Source: Onchocerca lupi
Taxonomy: Eukaryota; Nematoda; Chromadorea; Rhabditida; Onchocercidae
Direction of reading: 5' to 3'
DNA: 64,000 nt
Assembly (NCBI GenBank): GCA_028564675.1
Contig: JAOVVO010000233.1
Coordinates: forward strand, 1-64,000
Part shown: positions 23,341 through 34,534 of the stretch, piece by piece
Layout of the letters: the number at the start of each line of letters is the position of its first letter
Position numbering within the stretch: the stretch's first letter is position 1
Program-made: the position numbers and the translations under genes
Notes under the pieces: model-generated
Databases searched by the model: none
Told to the model about the DNA's origin: nothing
The model's input: only the letters and a program-made list of their open reading frames with translations

Positions 23341-24260
23341 GATAAAGATTCTTGTATTACGGCGTTAATAGAAATAAACAAGCTAGTGCAATGTCACTCT
23401 GTTTAACCGTTTGTTTTGTTGTCGCATATCGTCTCACTTTCAGTGATGTTTCAATCAATTACCAAACTAATAAATTCTGACCAGGCATCCTGCTTTTCAT
23501 AGCTTTATTGTTACTTTATTCTATGAATTAAATTAAAAATATTGTCAGACTATATAATGAATTTCTTATATAATATTCACTGCCTTATAAATATTGCAGT
23601 CATTTAACTTCTTTTCTGCATCATATTTTCCATTATTTTCCAAGTTTATTCAAATATGCGGAATTTCATTTACTTATTTATAATTTTTAATCTGATAAGT
23701 AGTTCACATAATAGTGGCGGTGTACAACAGGATTTTTTGTTTCACTGCATTGTAGTTGCGATCTCCGAAGTGTCGCTATCTCATTGAGCTAATCAAGAAC
23801 CTTTTTCTCCCAAGCAAAAAATGGAGCTTAAGTTTTATATATTCTTTATTTTTGTAAGTCTCATTTTGTTTTCTAGTTGTACTTGTGATATATTTAGACT
23901 CGATAATAATGCTATTAAGTCGATTTTATTAGAATCAAGCCCTCAAGAATCAATTAACTATGTATGATGTATATTTCTCTTGGAAATAAGTTGTATAAAG
24001 AGAAAAAAATACATTTTGGACAAAGTTTAAGAATGAATGAATTTAGAAAAAATAAAACAAACTTAAAGATTTATTCTTTTGCTCAATATTGTCAATAGTT
24101 TGATAAATCCATTCCTATACTTCTCAAATTTGAAATAGGTAGTCAAGTTTTGATCAATATAGCTTGGGTAAAATGGTCCAAAATAGGAAAAGTTTGATTT
24201 GATCCTGAAGAGACTGTCAGTATATCAAAATTTCATTTTCGAAATTTTGTCAACTGCACC
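23341..24260. other. Intergenic, one tiny frame only
   Basis: Sequence after the prolyl 4-hydroxylase pseudogene. Apart from the 48-codon frame at 23821, I see no gene, RNA or repeat in it. Confidence 0.4.
23821..23967 (+). CDS. Possible 48-residue secreted peptide
   Basis: ATG to TGA gives 48 residues: a hydrophobic N-terminus (MELKFYIFFIFVSLILFSS) that would serve as a signal peptide, then a short polar tail with two cysteines near residues 20 and 22. A GTAAGT donor-like sequence lies inside the signal segment, so this might instead be the first exon of a spliced gene. No family is recognised, and short AT-rich frames of this kind arise by chance. Confidence 0.2.
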   Translation: MELKFYIFFIFVSLILFSSCTCDIFRLDNNAIKSILLESSPQESINYV

Positions 24261-24266
24261 ATTTTT

Positions 24267-24738
24267 GGACTTGTCGATAAATTTTAATGCCGGCTTAATC
24301 CAAAAGTTGTTCATAATTGAAATTTTTAATCTTACATCAACCATTTATCCGTATCGTACACAATAGTTCTTTGTTTCTCACTCTCTAATCTGCTGATTAT
24401 GCCGCTTTGTTCTAGGGATAGAAAATTGGCTGCAAAACATGTTAGAAATGGTTTTTGAAACTATTAAATGATTATAAAACATGTTGGTGTCTGGAATATT
24501 ATAAGGATCACTATCATACGTTTTGTTTAAGGATTGTAAGTAGTTGTATAGTATGTTTGGAATGCCATTCTAAAGATTGCAAATGCTTGCAAACGTGTCA
24601 ATTCTCGAATTTTATAGGAACTAAACCTTTGTTCTTTGTTTGAATGTTTTAGGCAACACCTAACTCTTGTCCTTTAGTCTTTGTCCATACCAACCATTTG
24701 TATAATTGATGTGTGAACCTCCGCCTTTGTTTATATCA
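24267..24738 (+). mobile_element. Truncated LTR related to the one at 154-1074
   Basis: Diverged match to 154-603: 'tgtcga...' start, 'tctaatctgctgat', repeated ttgtaaaacatg-type words, and 'gaacctccgcc'. It is cut off where the next LTR begins at about 24739. Confidence 0.55.
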
Positions 24739-25262
24739 ACGTTTCTTTCTGATCGTGACGAAATTGTGAGGTTAAATTCTACCTTTCAGTTCTAGCAGGT
24801 TTCTTCTCTGATAAGAAACTCACTCAGTTTGAAAACGAATCTCAAACATGGGTAATTATATCATCATAGCGAAAAATTTGATAACACGACATCGGACGTA
24901 ATAATTATCACATCAGTCATATCAGTAAAACGATTTTAATAACGATGTTAGAATTCAAAAAAAAAAAAAAAAAAAAAGAAGACTAAATTAAGCCTGACAT
25001 ATTCAATCAATCTACCGCGGAAGCACATTCTTCAAAGTAATCCTATCTCAGGACCTTCCTCCCATTAATAGAGAGAGGATCTTGATAGAGCACTGATCGA
25101 CATGAAGCGCCTTTGCTAGCACACAAGAATGCTCTTTTATTGGCTTGTGATCTGGATTACAACGTACAGACTACAACATTGCCCTAAGAACGAAGAAGTA
25201 AATCCATACATCCAACAAGAGTTGCAAATCATTTGATCTAAGAACAAAGAAATCACTTATTC
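24739..25262 (-). mobile_element. LTR of the 9125 family
   Basis: 'gtttctttctgatcgtgacg', 'aatctcaaacatgggtaatt' and 'gaagcgcctttgctagcac' match the other family members in order. It lies on the 3' side of the minus-strand pol remnant at 25690-26980, where a 3' LTR would be expected. Confidence 0.55.
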
Positions 25263-25689
25263 TCTGATGTTCCCGGGAGGTGAGAATTTAGGCTTTCAGG
25301 ACCATAGATGTTTAAAGAGTTCAGTTATCTTAAAGCATGAATCAACCACATACCATTCGTTCTTACAACAGCAGATCGATAAAATCTGTCTTTCCCCTAG
25401 ATCATCTTTAACACTCGATCCATTTTCCTGGAATTTCTTGAACCTTCACCTTTTAAATATATTACTTTGCCATTGATTAGCTTTCAGCATATTATGGCTA
25501 CAAGTATTTTTATGTGATTATCATGTTCGTTTACTCAATTTTTCCAAACAATCCTCCTGTCATATTGTTCGCAAACTTTGCAATTTTCTTCGGGTATTCT
25601 GATAACGATTGATTTTATGCTGAATACATTTGTTCGGTTTGTCAATCTCACTTAAATTGTTTTCATAGTCCAATGAATATTATAGGTCA

Positions 25690-26980
25690 TAAAAAATTCT
25701 TGGACATAATTCTTGCTCTACATCCCTCTCATAATCTATTAATGATCCTTCATTTACCAAAAATCTAATGTCATTTATCAGCGTAGTGAATTCCTTCTTC
25801 CAAAACATTCTTTTTCATTACCCCAGGAACTCCTTGTAATGTTTTCTTTACTACTCCAACCATCCTTTCGTAAACATCTCCTCAAGGAGCTCATGGAGTA
25901 ATGATTTCCCACTTCAGTGGCCTTTCAGCTTGACTGCTATTCTTGTGTATTAACTTAGAAGCTAGAACAAAGTTCTTGGCATTATCGAACAACACAAAAC
26001 CTGGACGTCTCCTTCGACTAACAATTCTTCTGGAGATTTAAATATGATAGCCTCAACAGACATATTTTTCATGAATTCCATATGAATAATTTTTTGACTA
26101 GGCAAAGTAAATAGAGCCACCCAGCGCTTTGATGGTGTCTCGTTCTTCATCCACATCGGACCGATAAGATCTGTCCCTATTTTCTCGAAAGGTTTACTTA
26201 CTGTCATTCATTCTGAAGCATAAGGTGAAACTCTGACTGCTCGAATGGTATGACATTCCATCTGGAATACGCTTAACAGAGTTTTCTAAAAAAGGTTTCT
26301 ATGTATGTTTTTCCGTGGGGTGTCCAATATGTTTGCCGAACTTTGATCCAAGTTAAATTAATGGAGGCAGAACATTTTTTCGTGATACTGTTTCAGATCA
26401 ACTCCGCAATTCTTCCTTTACGAATGAAATATGGGGATTCATTATTTTTGATCTAGAACATCTTAGTCTTCCCAGATTCTTCCAGAATCATCTGCATCAC
26501 GCACTAATCATCATTCTTCTATGTCTTCCTGAGATACTTCGGATTGTGCCATTTTCACTACCAGTTTCTTCGCCTGCTCATATTCACGAAAGGTTAGCCT
26601 CTCTTCTTTTGTGAACCCTGTCAGACTGTTCAATTTTCTTCCAGATATTTTTGTCATAAATCTCATGAAAAATAGAATGGTCCGGATTAATTTCTGTAAT
26701 TAAGAAAATCGTTTTACATCTACGATTGTCGCTTTTGTTGCAGATGATATTTCCGCGCAGGTCATCAATCTTTGTGCCATACAAATCCTTTTTTTGAACT
26801 TTTTCGCCAACTTCTTCTCTTGGCTAGCTTTCTAGTGGTGAACCATCCAATTTGGCAATTCCACCATAGCGAATTGTCTTTCAATAATTTTGGTAACACT
26901 CCACAGGAATTGCGATCAGAAGGATCATCAGCTCTTTTGACATGATGAAACATAATACCTTGACTCTTGTCGTGGAACTT
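25690..26980 (-). pseudogene. BEL/Pao pol remnant (RNase H to integrase)
   Basis: Minus strand. 26953-26765 gives HVKRADDPSDRNSCGVLPKL and NNSLWWN-like sequence (here DNSLWWN), the RNase H to integrase linker seen in BEL/Pao. 26207-25962 gives the integrase core start (FEKIGTDLIGPMWMKNETPS, KRWVALFT). The part to about 25690 gives VYERMVGVVKKTL, the distal integrase. It is heavily mutated and lacks RT and gag. The sequence differs enough from the 3.6-7.5 kb element to be another subfamily. Confidence 0.75.
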
Positions 26981-27360
26981 GGTATGTTAGGATGTGAAAG
27001 TGTTCCCCGACACTAAGTAATTTAAATAGTTTATTACTTTAAATACAACGCATGAGGTATCTCCAGACGTGGCACGCAAGAAAGTAACGAACGAATGAAA
27101 AATAACGACAATAGAGAAAAAAAAAAAAGGGGTAATAGCAATAGTAGCGGCTCGGCGTCCTGGTTGGGTGAAAAGAATTAAAATCAAACGAATGCATTTT
27201 GGATCGTTTGGTGCCGCTTATAAACCATTTTTGTCCGCCATGGTGCCGTCTGGGTGTCTGAAATCCGAGACGGGGTCCCATCAATCAAGCGGGCACCATC
27301 TTTGATAATTATTTGATCTGTCGCCGTTGATGAGTTTGGTCCTGGCACCGGGTGGTAAAA
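26981..27360. other. GC-richer block, possible LTR or leader
   Basis: Between the pol remnant and an AT-rich region lies a stretch with higher GC. It includes 'ggtcctggcaccgggtgg', reminiscent of an LTR/primer-binding junction on the minus strand. Not enough is conserved with other copies to call it. Confidence 0.3.
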
Positions 27361-27669
27361 ATTCCATAGCGGAAGTCATTAATACATTTGCAAGAAAGTT
27401 CTAAGATATCATCAATCAGATCAAATAGTTTAGAGTTTCAAAAAATGTCGGAATCACATTTGAGTTTTAGTCTATTACAATCGTGTGATCGATCATTTCT
27501 TAACAATCTAAGCTGACAGTTACTATATTTTACTTTTTATATAATAAAATGAGATAGAATTATACTAAATTTGTATCACCTTTTCTCGGTTTTCCGACAA
27601 CTTTTATTTCAGTTATTCTATTGGTAATATATGTTGACTCTATAGGTGGTTTTTTTATCCAGTGTATTA

Positions 27670-28060
27670 CACAGGCACTATCAATCCATTATTTATTATT
27701 ATTATTTATTATTAGTAATTATAATTTTTTTTAGTAATTATCATTGTTATTTGTTATTATTATTTATTGTTATTTATTATTATTGTTATAATTATTATGT
27801 TATTATTACCATTATTATCTCTGCCTTCCTTTTCTCTCATTCTCTTTCTACCTACCATCTCTCTAATAACAACAGCAATCCGCCTTTCTTTTTTCTCTCA
27901 TTATCCCTTTTCCTAGAATTTCTCGAACACTAATTAATACTTAATAATTCAATAATAATAAATAATGACATATAATAAAAAATAACAGTTGTTCAACAAT
28001 AATAATGATAAATAATAGTAATAGCTGATAATAATACTAAATAACGCATATAAGTAAAAA
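27670..28060. repeat. (ATT)n/(AAT)n microsatellites
   Basis: 27690-27815 is TTA/ATT-rich and 27930-28055 AAT-rich, with a pyrimidine-rich ctctcattctc stretch between. This is the same arrangement as next to the Helitron ends at 36.2 and 44.2 kb. Confidence 0.7.
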
Positions 28061-28460
28061 TGTAAATGCTACCTGTTACTTCGCAGTGAACTCCTCAAGT
28101 TCTTCATCGATTACTTTCAAATTTATACAAAACCTTGCATTCGGATAGACGCGTGCTCTAATATCGACATACTTACTTTTTTACGTGTAACGGGTGTGAT
28201 AAATAAAAGTACGTGAAAAAGCGGAGTTCACTGACTCCGCATTCCTTTTTTTCTCTCATTCTTCTTTTTCCCACCTCTCTAATAATATAATGATAATAAT
28301 TATTATTGTTATTATTATTAGTATTATTATAATCCTCTTTACTTTTTCATCATTCTCCTTCTTCCCCCACTTCACTAATAGTAAGTAGTAATTTAATAAT
28401 AATAAGTAATAATGATAATAATATCCCATTTGTTTTTTCTCTCATTCTCTCTATAACTCC
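28040..28460 (+). mobile_element. Helitron end fragment plus microsatellite
   Basis: 'taagtaaaaatgtaaatgc', 'acgtgtaacgggtgtgat', the hairpin gcggagttcactgactccgc and ttttttctctcattctt follow the order of 43965-44270. ATT microsatellite and a second ctctcattctc block follow. Confidence 0.5.
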
Positions 28461-28969
28461 TTACTCTCTCTTTCTCTGTGCAGTGCTTATTACATTACAT
28501 TACTTATCCAAAGACAGAAGAAAAAAAGAATTATAAAAAGAATTAAAGTGCTTTCTGACATGGTATATAAATTAAAATACTTTCTATTTGTAACAAACCT
28601 GAAAACGGAATTTCAAATACCTGTTAAGATTTGAAATTGGAGTCTTATTTTTTTTTTTTTTAAATGAAAGATAGCTTTATTACATGAATCTATACATTTC
28701 TTAGGATCAATCTTTTTGCTCAGTCAGCCTTCTCCGACTTGATTTTGATGTAATTTAAATTGATGTAAATTTAAAGTTAAAATACTTACTCAAAACTTAC
28801 TTCGTTTTTCCATGAATTAAATATTTAAATCTATCAGAAGTATTGGTGTTATAATTTAATCCAATTGAAATAATTGTTTCTTTTTTAAATTTTATTCATA
28901 TTATACTTTTATTTGTTAATTTTTATCTGTGTATAACATTCGTTTAAAAATCGCGAACAAAGTTTTCAA
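28461..28969. other. Intergenic, nothing recognised
   Basis: AT-rich with poly-A/T runs. Nothing identified before the Helitron relic. Confidence 0.4.
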
Positions 28970-29915
28970 TCAGTTGGGAATGCCACAACCGAATCGATCT
29001 GCTGCTGCATCCCTCGGTGTAAAATTGAATCGCTAAGAAAATTACAACACAACTGATCTTTTGTCACATGGGAAATTAAATATTCTTAAATTAATGATTG
29101 TGCGAAAGGGTATTAGCGATCAGATAATGCAAACTTTCAGCAGGAGTTGGAGAAATCTTTTTTAGATGCGCCAGGAGAAACTGGTAGAACTTCCTTAATT
29201 AGATTGATTCTGGTAACAAATCGATCCCAAACCTCTGCTCTTGCATCGTCCGGAATACCAGCAACATTGCTATCAGGTGGAAGAATTGCCCATTCCGTTT
29301 TGAAATTGCCATTCAACATGCAATACACAGAAACTCACATATGACATTTCCAAAACATCCGACATGAGAAAAGTATTGCATAATGCAAACTTGTTTTGGG
29401 ATGAATGTACACTGGCACACAAAATATCGAACGAGACTCTTGATCGACCATTTCAAGAATTGTGTTGAAATATCAGACCACTTGGGAAAAATAATATTGC
29501 TTGCAGGAGATTTCAGGGAAACATTACCTGTTATTCCTCGATCGACACCAGCGGACGAAATAAATACTTGCCTGAAATAATTTATTTTGTGAGGACACGT
29601 GAAGACGTTAAAACTAACTATAAACTAACCATGCACGTTCAGCTGCAGAACGATCGATCAGCTGGAATATTCTCACATCAATTGCTGGAAATTGGGAATG
29701 GAAATATGCCGGTTGATTGACCGCAAAACAATTTTCATAGCCTCATAACTTCTGCAATTTAGTAACGTCAAAAGAAGATTTGTTTGAAAAAATATTCCCA
29801 ATATTCAAACCAGTCGTAAGAATCACGATTGGCTGAGTGAACGAACTATTCCAAGAACAAAGATGTTCGATGAAATTCACAATATTATTCAGTCTAACAT
29901 TTAAAGCGAGGCAGT
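28970..29915 (+). pseudogene. Helitron helicase remnant (central part)
   Basis: Matches the 45590-46560 part of the larger copy: SFLDAPGETGRTSLIRLIL (degraded Walker A, GETGRT for the usual GGTGKT), LASSGIPATLLSGGRIAHS, LPFNMQ, IILLAGDFRETLPVIPRST and ADEINTCLK, then QSNI at the end. Stops and frameshifts separate these blocks. DNA of another origin starts at about 29916. Confidence 0.78.
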
Positions 29916-29944
29916 CATTGTTGGGAAATTTTGGCGTGGCACGG

Positions 29945-30080
29945 TAGGGTCTTAAACTTGGGTAATTACACCGTTTATCATTAGAAAAATTTGATAACGC
30001 AAGACACACGACAATTACAAACATATTGCATCAATAAAGCATGATAGCGAGAGACTTCACATGACTGTTACAAATAAAGC
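29945..30080 (-). mobile_element. LTR fragment, minus orientation
   Basis: 'cttaaacttgggtaattaca' and the next 100 bases resemble 2036-2160, including 'gcatcaataaagcatgata'-like sequence. It lies between the Helitron relic and the gag-like stretch. Confidence 0.45.
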
Positions 30081-30185
30081 AAATTTAATGGTAAAATTAT
30101 TAATATAATAAAAAGAGTAGTTTTAAATAATGCATAGAAACAGCCAATCATTGGCATCATAAGAGGAAGGATTGTTAATGCATAT

Positions 30186-30690
30186 TTATGCACTTTTGGC
30201 GCAAATAGTCATTCTTTTCATCCCTTCAGAATTAGGTTTGGACCAGGCATTCTGGGAGCTAAATATCGATGTACTCTTTTCATGTTGTCTCAACATCCTT
30301 GTCGCTAAGTACCGCATATTCTTCTGAATCTCCATTATTGCATTTCTTTTGTGACTTCTAAAATATCTGTAACTGGCAATGATTCCTTCAATTAATTTTA
30401 GATGTCCATTCGTGAGCACTCTTTTCCTTTCTAATGATATAGACTTGCTTTCTTTACTTAATTCCTGTATTTCATCTGCATAAATACTTCTGCCTTCTCC
30501 ATTACCAGTTTAGCTTCTGAGTCAAGTTTATTTAAATTCATTTTGATAAGGAAGGACACAAACCTTCTAACTTTTGTTCTTATGTTTCTAGTCGGATTAC
30601 CATCTTCACCTTCTATCATCTCATTTTAACTCAAACAAGCGACTTACCTGCCCTTTTTTTTGTCCCTGTCTTTCTTCACCAATTAAGCTC
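30186..30690 (-). pseudogene. Probable retroelement gag 5' fragment
   Basis: Minus strand, immediately inside an LTR (30700-31305), where leader and gag start should be. The frame 30419-30186 gives a basic, helical 77-residue piece with no diagnostic motif. Upstream frames are broken. Assignment is by position next to the LTR and by composition, so it is tentative. Confidence 0.35.
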
Positions 30691-30699
30691 TCAGTATTT

Positions 30700-31305
30700 T
30701 GTCGTTGTTTCATTCTGATCATGACAAAAATGTAGGGCTGAATTCTGTTTTCAGTTCTCACAATTTTCTTCAATTTTGTTGTTTTACTCACTTGGGAACG
30801 AACCGCAAACTCAATCATGGGTAATTAAATCTTTATTGTGATAAACTTGTCAATCAACAAATGCAGCAAATAAATCAACAAAACAACTTCGGTGATATCA
30901 AAGGGATAACTTTCATGAAGCGGTCATAATACGAAGGAGATATGGTTACGCAATGAAAGAAAATCCAGTACCATGAATCGGAGCAACCGGCTGAGATTGT
31001 AGTTGCCCATTCTTTGAAATTGTTTTCATATTCAGGATCCTCTTACCCTTCGTGGATAAAGGATCCTGATATTATTTTCGGGCTAAAGAATGCTCCTTTA
31101 TTGTTTCAGCAGTATGCGCCTTTGTTATGACATGAAAATGTGCTTGTGGTTGGCGCATGATGAAAGTGAGCTCTTTTTTAAAGCTGATTGACTCAATCGA
31201 AAAAAAAAAGTGATTTCACGATTAACTACAGCAAATACGCAGTGTCAAATTTTAAAAAAAGGAATCACTAATTCTTTTTTATTTATCATCGCGGTTTCAG
31301 CGACT
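30700..31305 (-). mobile_element. LTR, ~606 bp, of the 9125 family
   Basis: Starts tgtcgttgtttcattctgat and ends cggtttcagcgact. It has the ggtaattaaatctttatt block and the 'gaaagtgagctcttttttaa' block in the same order as 9125-9717. No target duplication is seen, consistent with it being one LTR of a larger, broken element whose gag lies to the left. Confidence 0.62.
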
Positions 31306-32080
31306 GAATGATTTTTGTTGAAAATTATTTCTTGGAATGAGCCAACCATAAATGGATGTTAATAGATAAGTCGATGGATTTTTTGACTGATAAACAAATA
31401 AATAATCATAAGAAATAAATATAGTTAAATTCTTTTTGCTTTATTCATTGTTATATCATGCAATGTCACAAAATTTTGAAATTAATTTTTAGAATTTATA
31501 CATGATGAAAAATAGATTTATAGTTGTGCATTCTTCCTTCAACGCTATTATCATCATTAATGCAAAATTAGGAGTGTTCTGGGATTCTGAATATAATGGT
31601 TATGGTTTCGTTTAATTTAAAATAAAAATATTTAATGGTTCGGTTTAAATATGTACCAATAGATGAAAAGGAATAAATGAAAGGTTTAGAAGAGAAACTC
31701 TTCCATATTTTTTTTTCATTTCATCGTCAAGAAAATCTTTTGGATTTCAAATGTCCATCAGATTGAAACATGTGTTTGAAGGTTTTTTTTTCAAGTTTCA
31801 TTGAGCTCAAAAAATAAATTAGATGTTTAATTCGTGAAATTCCATTTAAAACGCTGATGAGGTTATGATTTGAAAATATAATTGCCTTATAAATTTCAAA
31901 TCTTATAGTATTTATAGATAAATTTCGTTAAGACATCGATTACGATTTCAGGCTTGTGATGTTTCACGACATAATGATAAGAATACACTTTCAATACATT
32001 GATGCAACGAAAATAATCCAATAAAAAGATTGATATGACTGGACTTCGTTACTTGCTACAAATACCATTATTTGTAGTTT
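31306..32080 (-). repeat. 3' flank of collagen B, partly duplicated
   Basis: Downstream of the minus-strand collagen. The reverse complement of about 31600-31715 matches the flank of collagen A at 16010-16130. The rest has no recognised feature. Confidence 0.45.
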
Positions 32081-32447
32081 TTATGCTCCCATGATCCTAT
32101 TTCCCGGTGGTCCCTTCTCTCCGACATTTCCTGGTTCTCCTGACGGTCCATAGTGTCCTTCATCACCAGGTGCACCTTTTGGTCCCTGCTCTCCTTGCTT
32201 CCCAATCCGTCCCGTTTTTCCTCGAGGTCCTGGTATACCTGGTGGCCCTGCTGGTCCTTTATTACCATCATTTCCAGGATGCCCACTACGCCCAGGCATC
32301 TGTGATGGACCGCAAGCCTAAAAATAAAATTTGCGAGTAGTTGTTTCAAATATACCTTTTCTTAACGAAAAATAATTCGTTTGTTAAACTTACATGGAGT
32401 ACGAAAAAAGCACAGATAACCATTAGAAAGGTGCTTAAAAGATGCAT
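32081..32447 (-). CDS. Small secreted collagen B, two exons
   Basis: Minus strand: exon 1 at 32447-32394, exon 2 at 32317-32081, phase 0 join (CAT|GTAAGT ... TTTTTAG|GCT), 96 residues. Exon 1 is a signal peptide (MHLLSTFLMVICAFFVLH). Exon 2 begins ACGPSQMPG and carries 21 uninterrupted Gly-X-Y triplets (start GRSGHPGNDGNKG), ending GNRIMGA and TAA. The intron, exon phase, leading ACGPSQMPG and triplet count are the same as collagen A at 15545, while many X and Y residues differ. That suggests constraint on the frame after duplication. No cuticle-collagen N-terminal domain is present. The inverted orientation relative to copy A implies a rearrangement. Confidence 0.75.
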
Positions 32448-32990
32448 TGTTACAAACAATCTGAAATCGATCATATAGGAATTTTTCAAATATTTAAATC
32501 TTGATTGCTTGAAATTTTGGAAAAGATGAAATAAGTGAAGTATTTAGATTTCTTCGGAGATCAGCTCTCAACGAAAATCTTTTACGGCTGGGCCATCTCT
32601 TTGCTTACATTTCATTATCTTTTAAAACAAGCCGTAATTGATAGATCAGAATTTAAAAGTCTATCTGGAAAGTTTTAACATTTTTGGAGATGTAGGAAAG
32701 AAATTATAGTCATTTGAATTTTCTCCGGAATATTATAAAATCATCGGAAATGTCAGGAAAATTTTTTAGATTTAGATCGGAAATCGATCGAACAAATTTC
32801 GAATAAAATCTGCCACTTATAATCGGAAATTGAGATATCGGATGCTAATCCTTCCAGAATTCATAAAACAAAAAACCACTTGAACAATTTCAAGTAATGA
32901 TCGCATCGAATGCAGTAAAATACGATATCGAAGATTATTGATGGTATCTGTTGAAGTTAAATAATCTTTATTATTTTAAATATGCAAAAA
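32448..32990 (-). repeat. 5' flank of collagen B, duplicated
   Basis: The reverse complement resembles 14880-15544 and 10900-11525, including 'ataccatcaataatcttcga' and 'tgcattcgat'. It marks the inverted third copy of the collagen block. Confidence 0.55.
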
Positions 32991-33104
32991 ATTAAAACAA
33001 ATGATGAAGAATCAGAAAAATTGAATAAAAGAACAGATTTTAAAGCCATTAGAAACAGAATAAGTCAGCAATCTGATTGATGATGGATATCTTCAATTAT
33101 CTAT

Positions 33105-33625
33105 TGTCGGCCAAAGCCGAAAGATATCAAATAGCGCCGCGACACTTATTGTAAACAAGGAATAATAAGAGTCAATTTGCGTAAAATAGTTTAAGAGGGA
33201 AGATAAACATGTCTCTCAGCCAGAAAAGAAGCATGCTTATCGTCAAATGCTTCAATTCCAAGACTAATCATGAGGCGACATGGGAGGAGGAGTAGGGAGG
33301 ATTTAAAAGTGCGAATTTTGGAGCAGAATCAATCCAAGTTCGCATTTATTACACGATACAGTAATAATTCAAGTCAATTTGAATTCGAATTTGAGTTTCT
33401 GCATTACGGCAACAGTTCAAGTGTTACAACAGCATAAATCGATGCCACAGGAGCAGTGATTCGGCAGTCAAGGAGTTCTCCACGAGCGACATCATAGTGA
33501 TGAATTCGCTTGGATATTCTGAAATAATTGTTTGTTCCGAAGAACAAGTCTTCCATCAATCAATAAAACTTTTTACAAGGAATCCACTTATTTCACATCA
33601 GCATAAATAAAAACCATTTTCGACA
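33105..33625 (+). mobile_element. 5' LTR, plus orientation, 521 bp
   Basis: Starts TGTCGGCCAAAGCCGAAAG and ends CATTTTCGACA, with matching TGTCG/CGACA tips. A TATA-like gatttaaaag is near 33299 and an AATAAA near 33561. It is followed after a few bases by TTGGTGTCGCTACCCGGAAC, which looks like a primer-binding site. No target duplication was seen. Confidence 0.6.
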
Positions 33626-33795
33626 ATTACTTGGTGTCGCTACCCGGAACAATATCTGCCAGCTTAATGACTGTGATCCGCGATAAAGAAGCTGAAACAA
33701 CTCATCGAAGAAGTCAAAGATTTCAATCGATAGATCAGCAATCACCAGACAGAGAATTGCGTCAACAACCAAGAGGATCCTCAATTCATTATAAA
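33626..33795 (+). pseudogene. BEL/Pao leader and gag start, plus orientation
   Basis: After the primer-binding-like site, a frame reads KKLKQLIEEVKDFNR then stop. That matches the N-terminus of the minus-strand gag at 34503 (KKVEKLLEEVKQMDLS). The element breaks off at about 33795, where gag sequence of the opposite strand begins. Confidence 0.5.
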
Positions 33796-33799
33796 GGGA

Positions 33800-34505
33800 T
33801 TTTTTAATTCTGTATGATTGTCCGAATTTTTCTTCAAGGACTTTTCTTATGACATAATAATTTTCTGGGGTTATGTCATAGCCCCTAATGGCCTTTGATG
33901 CATCTCCTTTAAGTCATGCCATTAAATAGTTGAGTTTCTGGATGTCTAGAATATTTTGTTGGTGCACTGCTGCATCAAAACTACTCCAGAATCCTCTCCA
34001 TTCTCTTCAGTTACCACTGAATATAGAGAGTGGCAATTGTGGCAAATTCATTGTTTGATGAATTGACATTTGTGTTGATTTCTTTGGTGAGTTAGTTCGT
34101 CCTTCGTCTGGTGTTGGCTTAGAAGTTGGAGTACTAACTCACAGTCATTTTTATACATTTTTAAAACTATGATCGCTTCTTTGACTTCGTTTATTAAATT
34201 TAATATACCTCTTTCATCGTCGACCATTTGGGCATAATTTTCTTCTTCTTCCCTTTTTCTTTAGCACTCGGTAGCTGCTGGATAAATTGTTTCCATGCTG
34301 CGTTGGCAGTTTCAAGCATACTAATGGGTAATTCGAAGCGCATAATTTTTTCTTCAATTCTTTTTCTGGCTTCGTATTTTTGTTGCGTTTCTTCTTTAGT
34401 TACCATTCGATCCAGCGGTGATAAATCCATTTGTTTAACTTCTTCGAGAAGCTTTTCCACTTTTTTTCTCGCCTTTTGTGCGCCTTTGATTATTATTGAC
34501 GACAT
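33800..34505 (-). pseudogene. BEL/Pao gag fragment, minus orientation
   Basis: The frame 34505-34200 starts MSSIIIKGAQKARKKVEKLL and gives about 100 residues of gag N-terminus. Upstream (34506-34534) is TTGGTGCCACGAACAGAG, a possible primer-binding site. 33990-33810 matches the gag middle part at 8160-8330 (EKFGQS near its end). Stops lie between. It meets the plus-strand gag start of another element head to head at about 33797. Confidence 0.72.
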
Positions 34506-34534
34506 TTCTCTGTTCGTGGCACCAATAAAAGGTT

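Noticed and set aside
31940..31990. 'tttcaggcttgtgatg', resembling the start of a mini-collagen exon 2
   Set aside because: No glycine repeats follow and no signal exon is upstream. Chance match.
32107..32340. Plus-strand 77-codon frame
   Set aside because: Antisense of collagen B exon 2.
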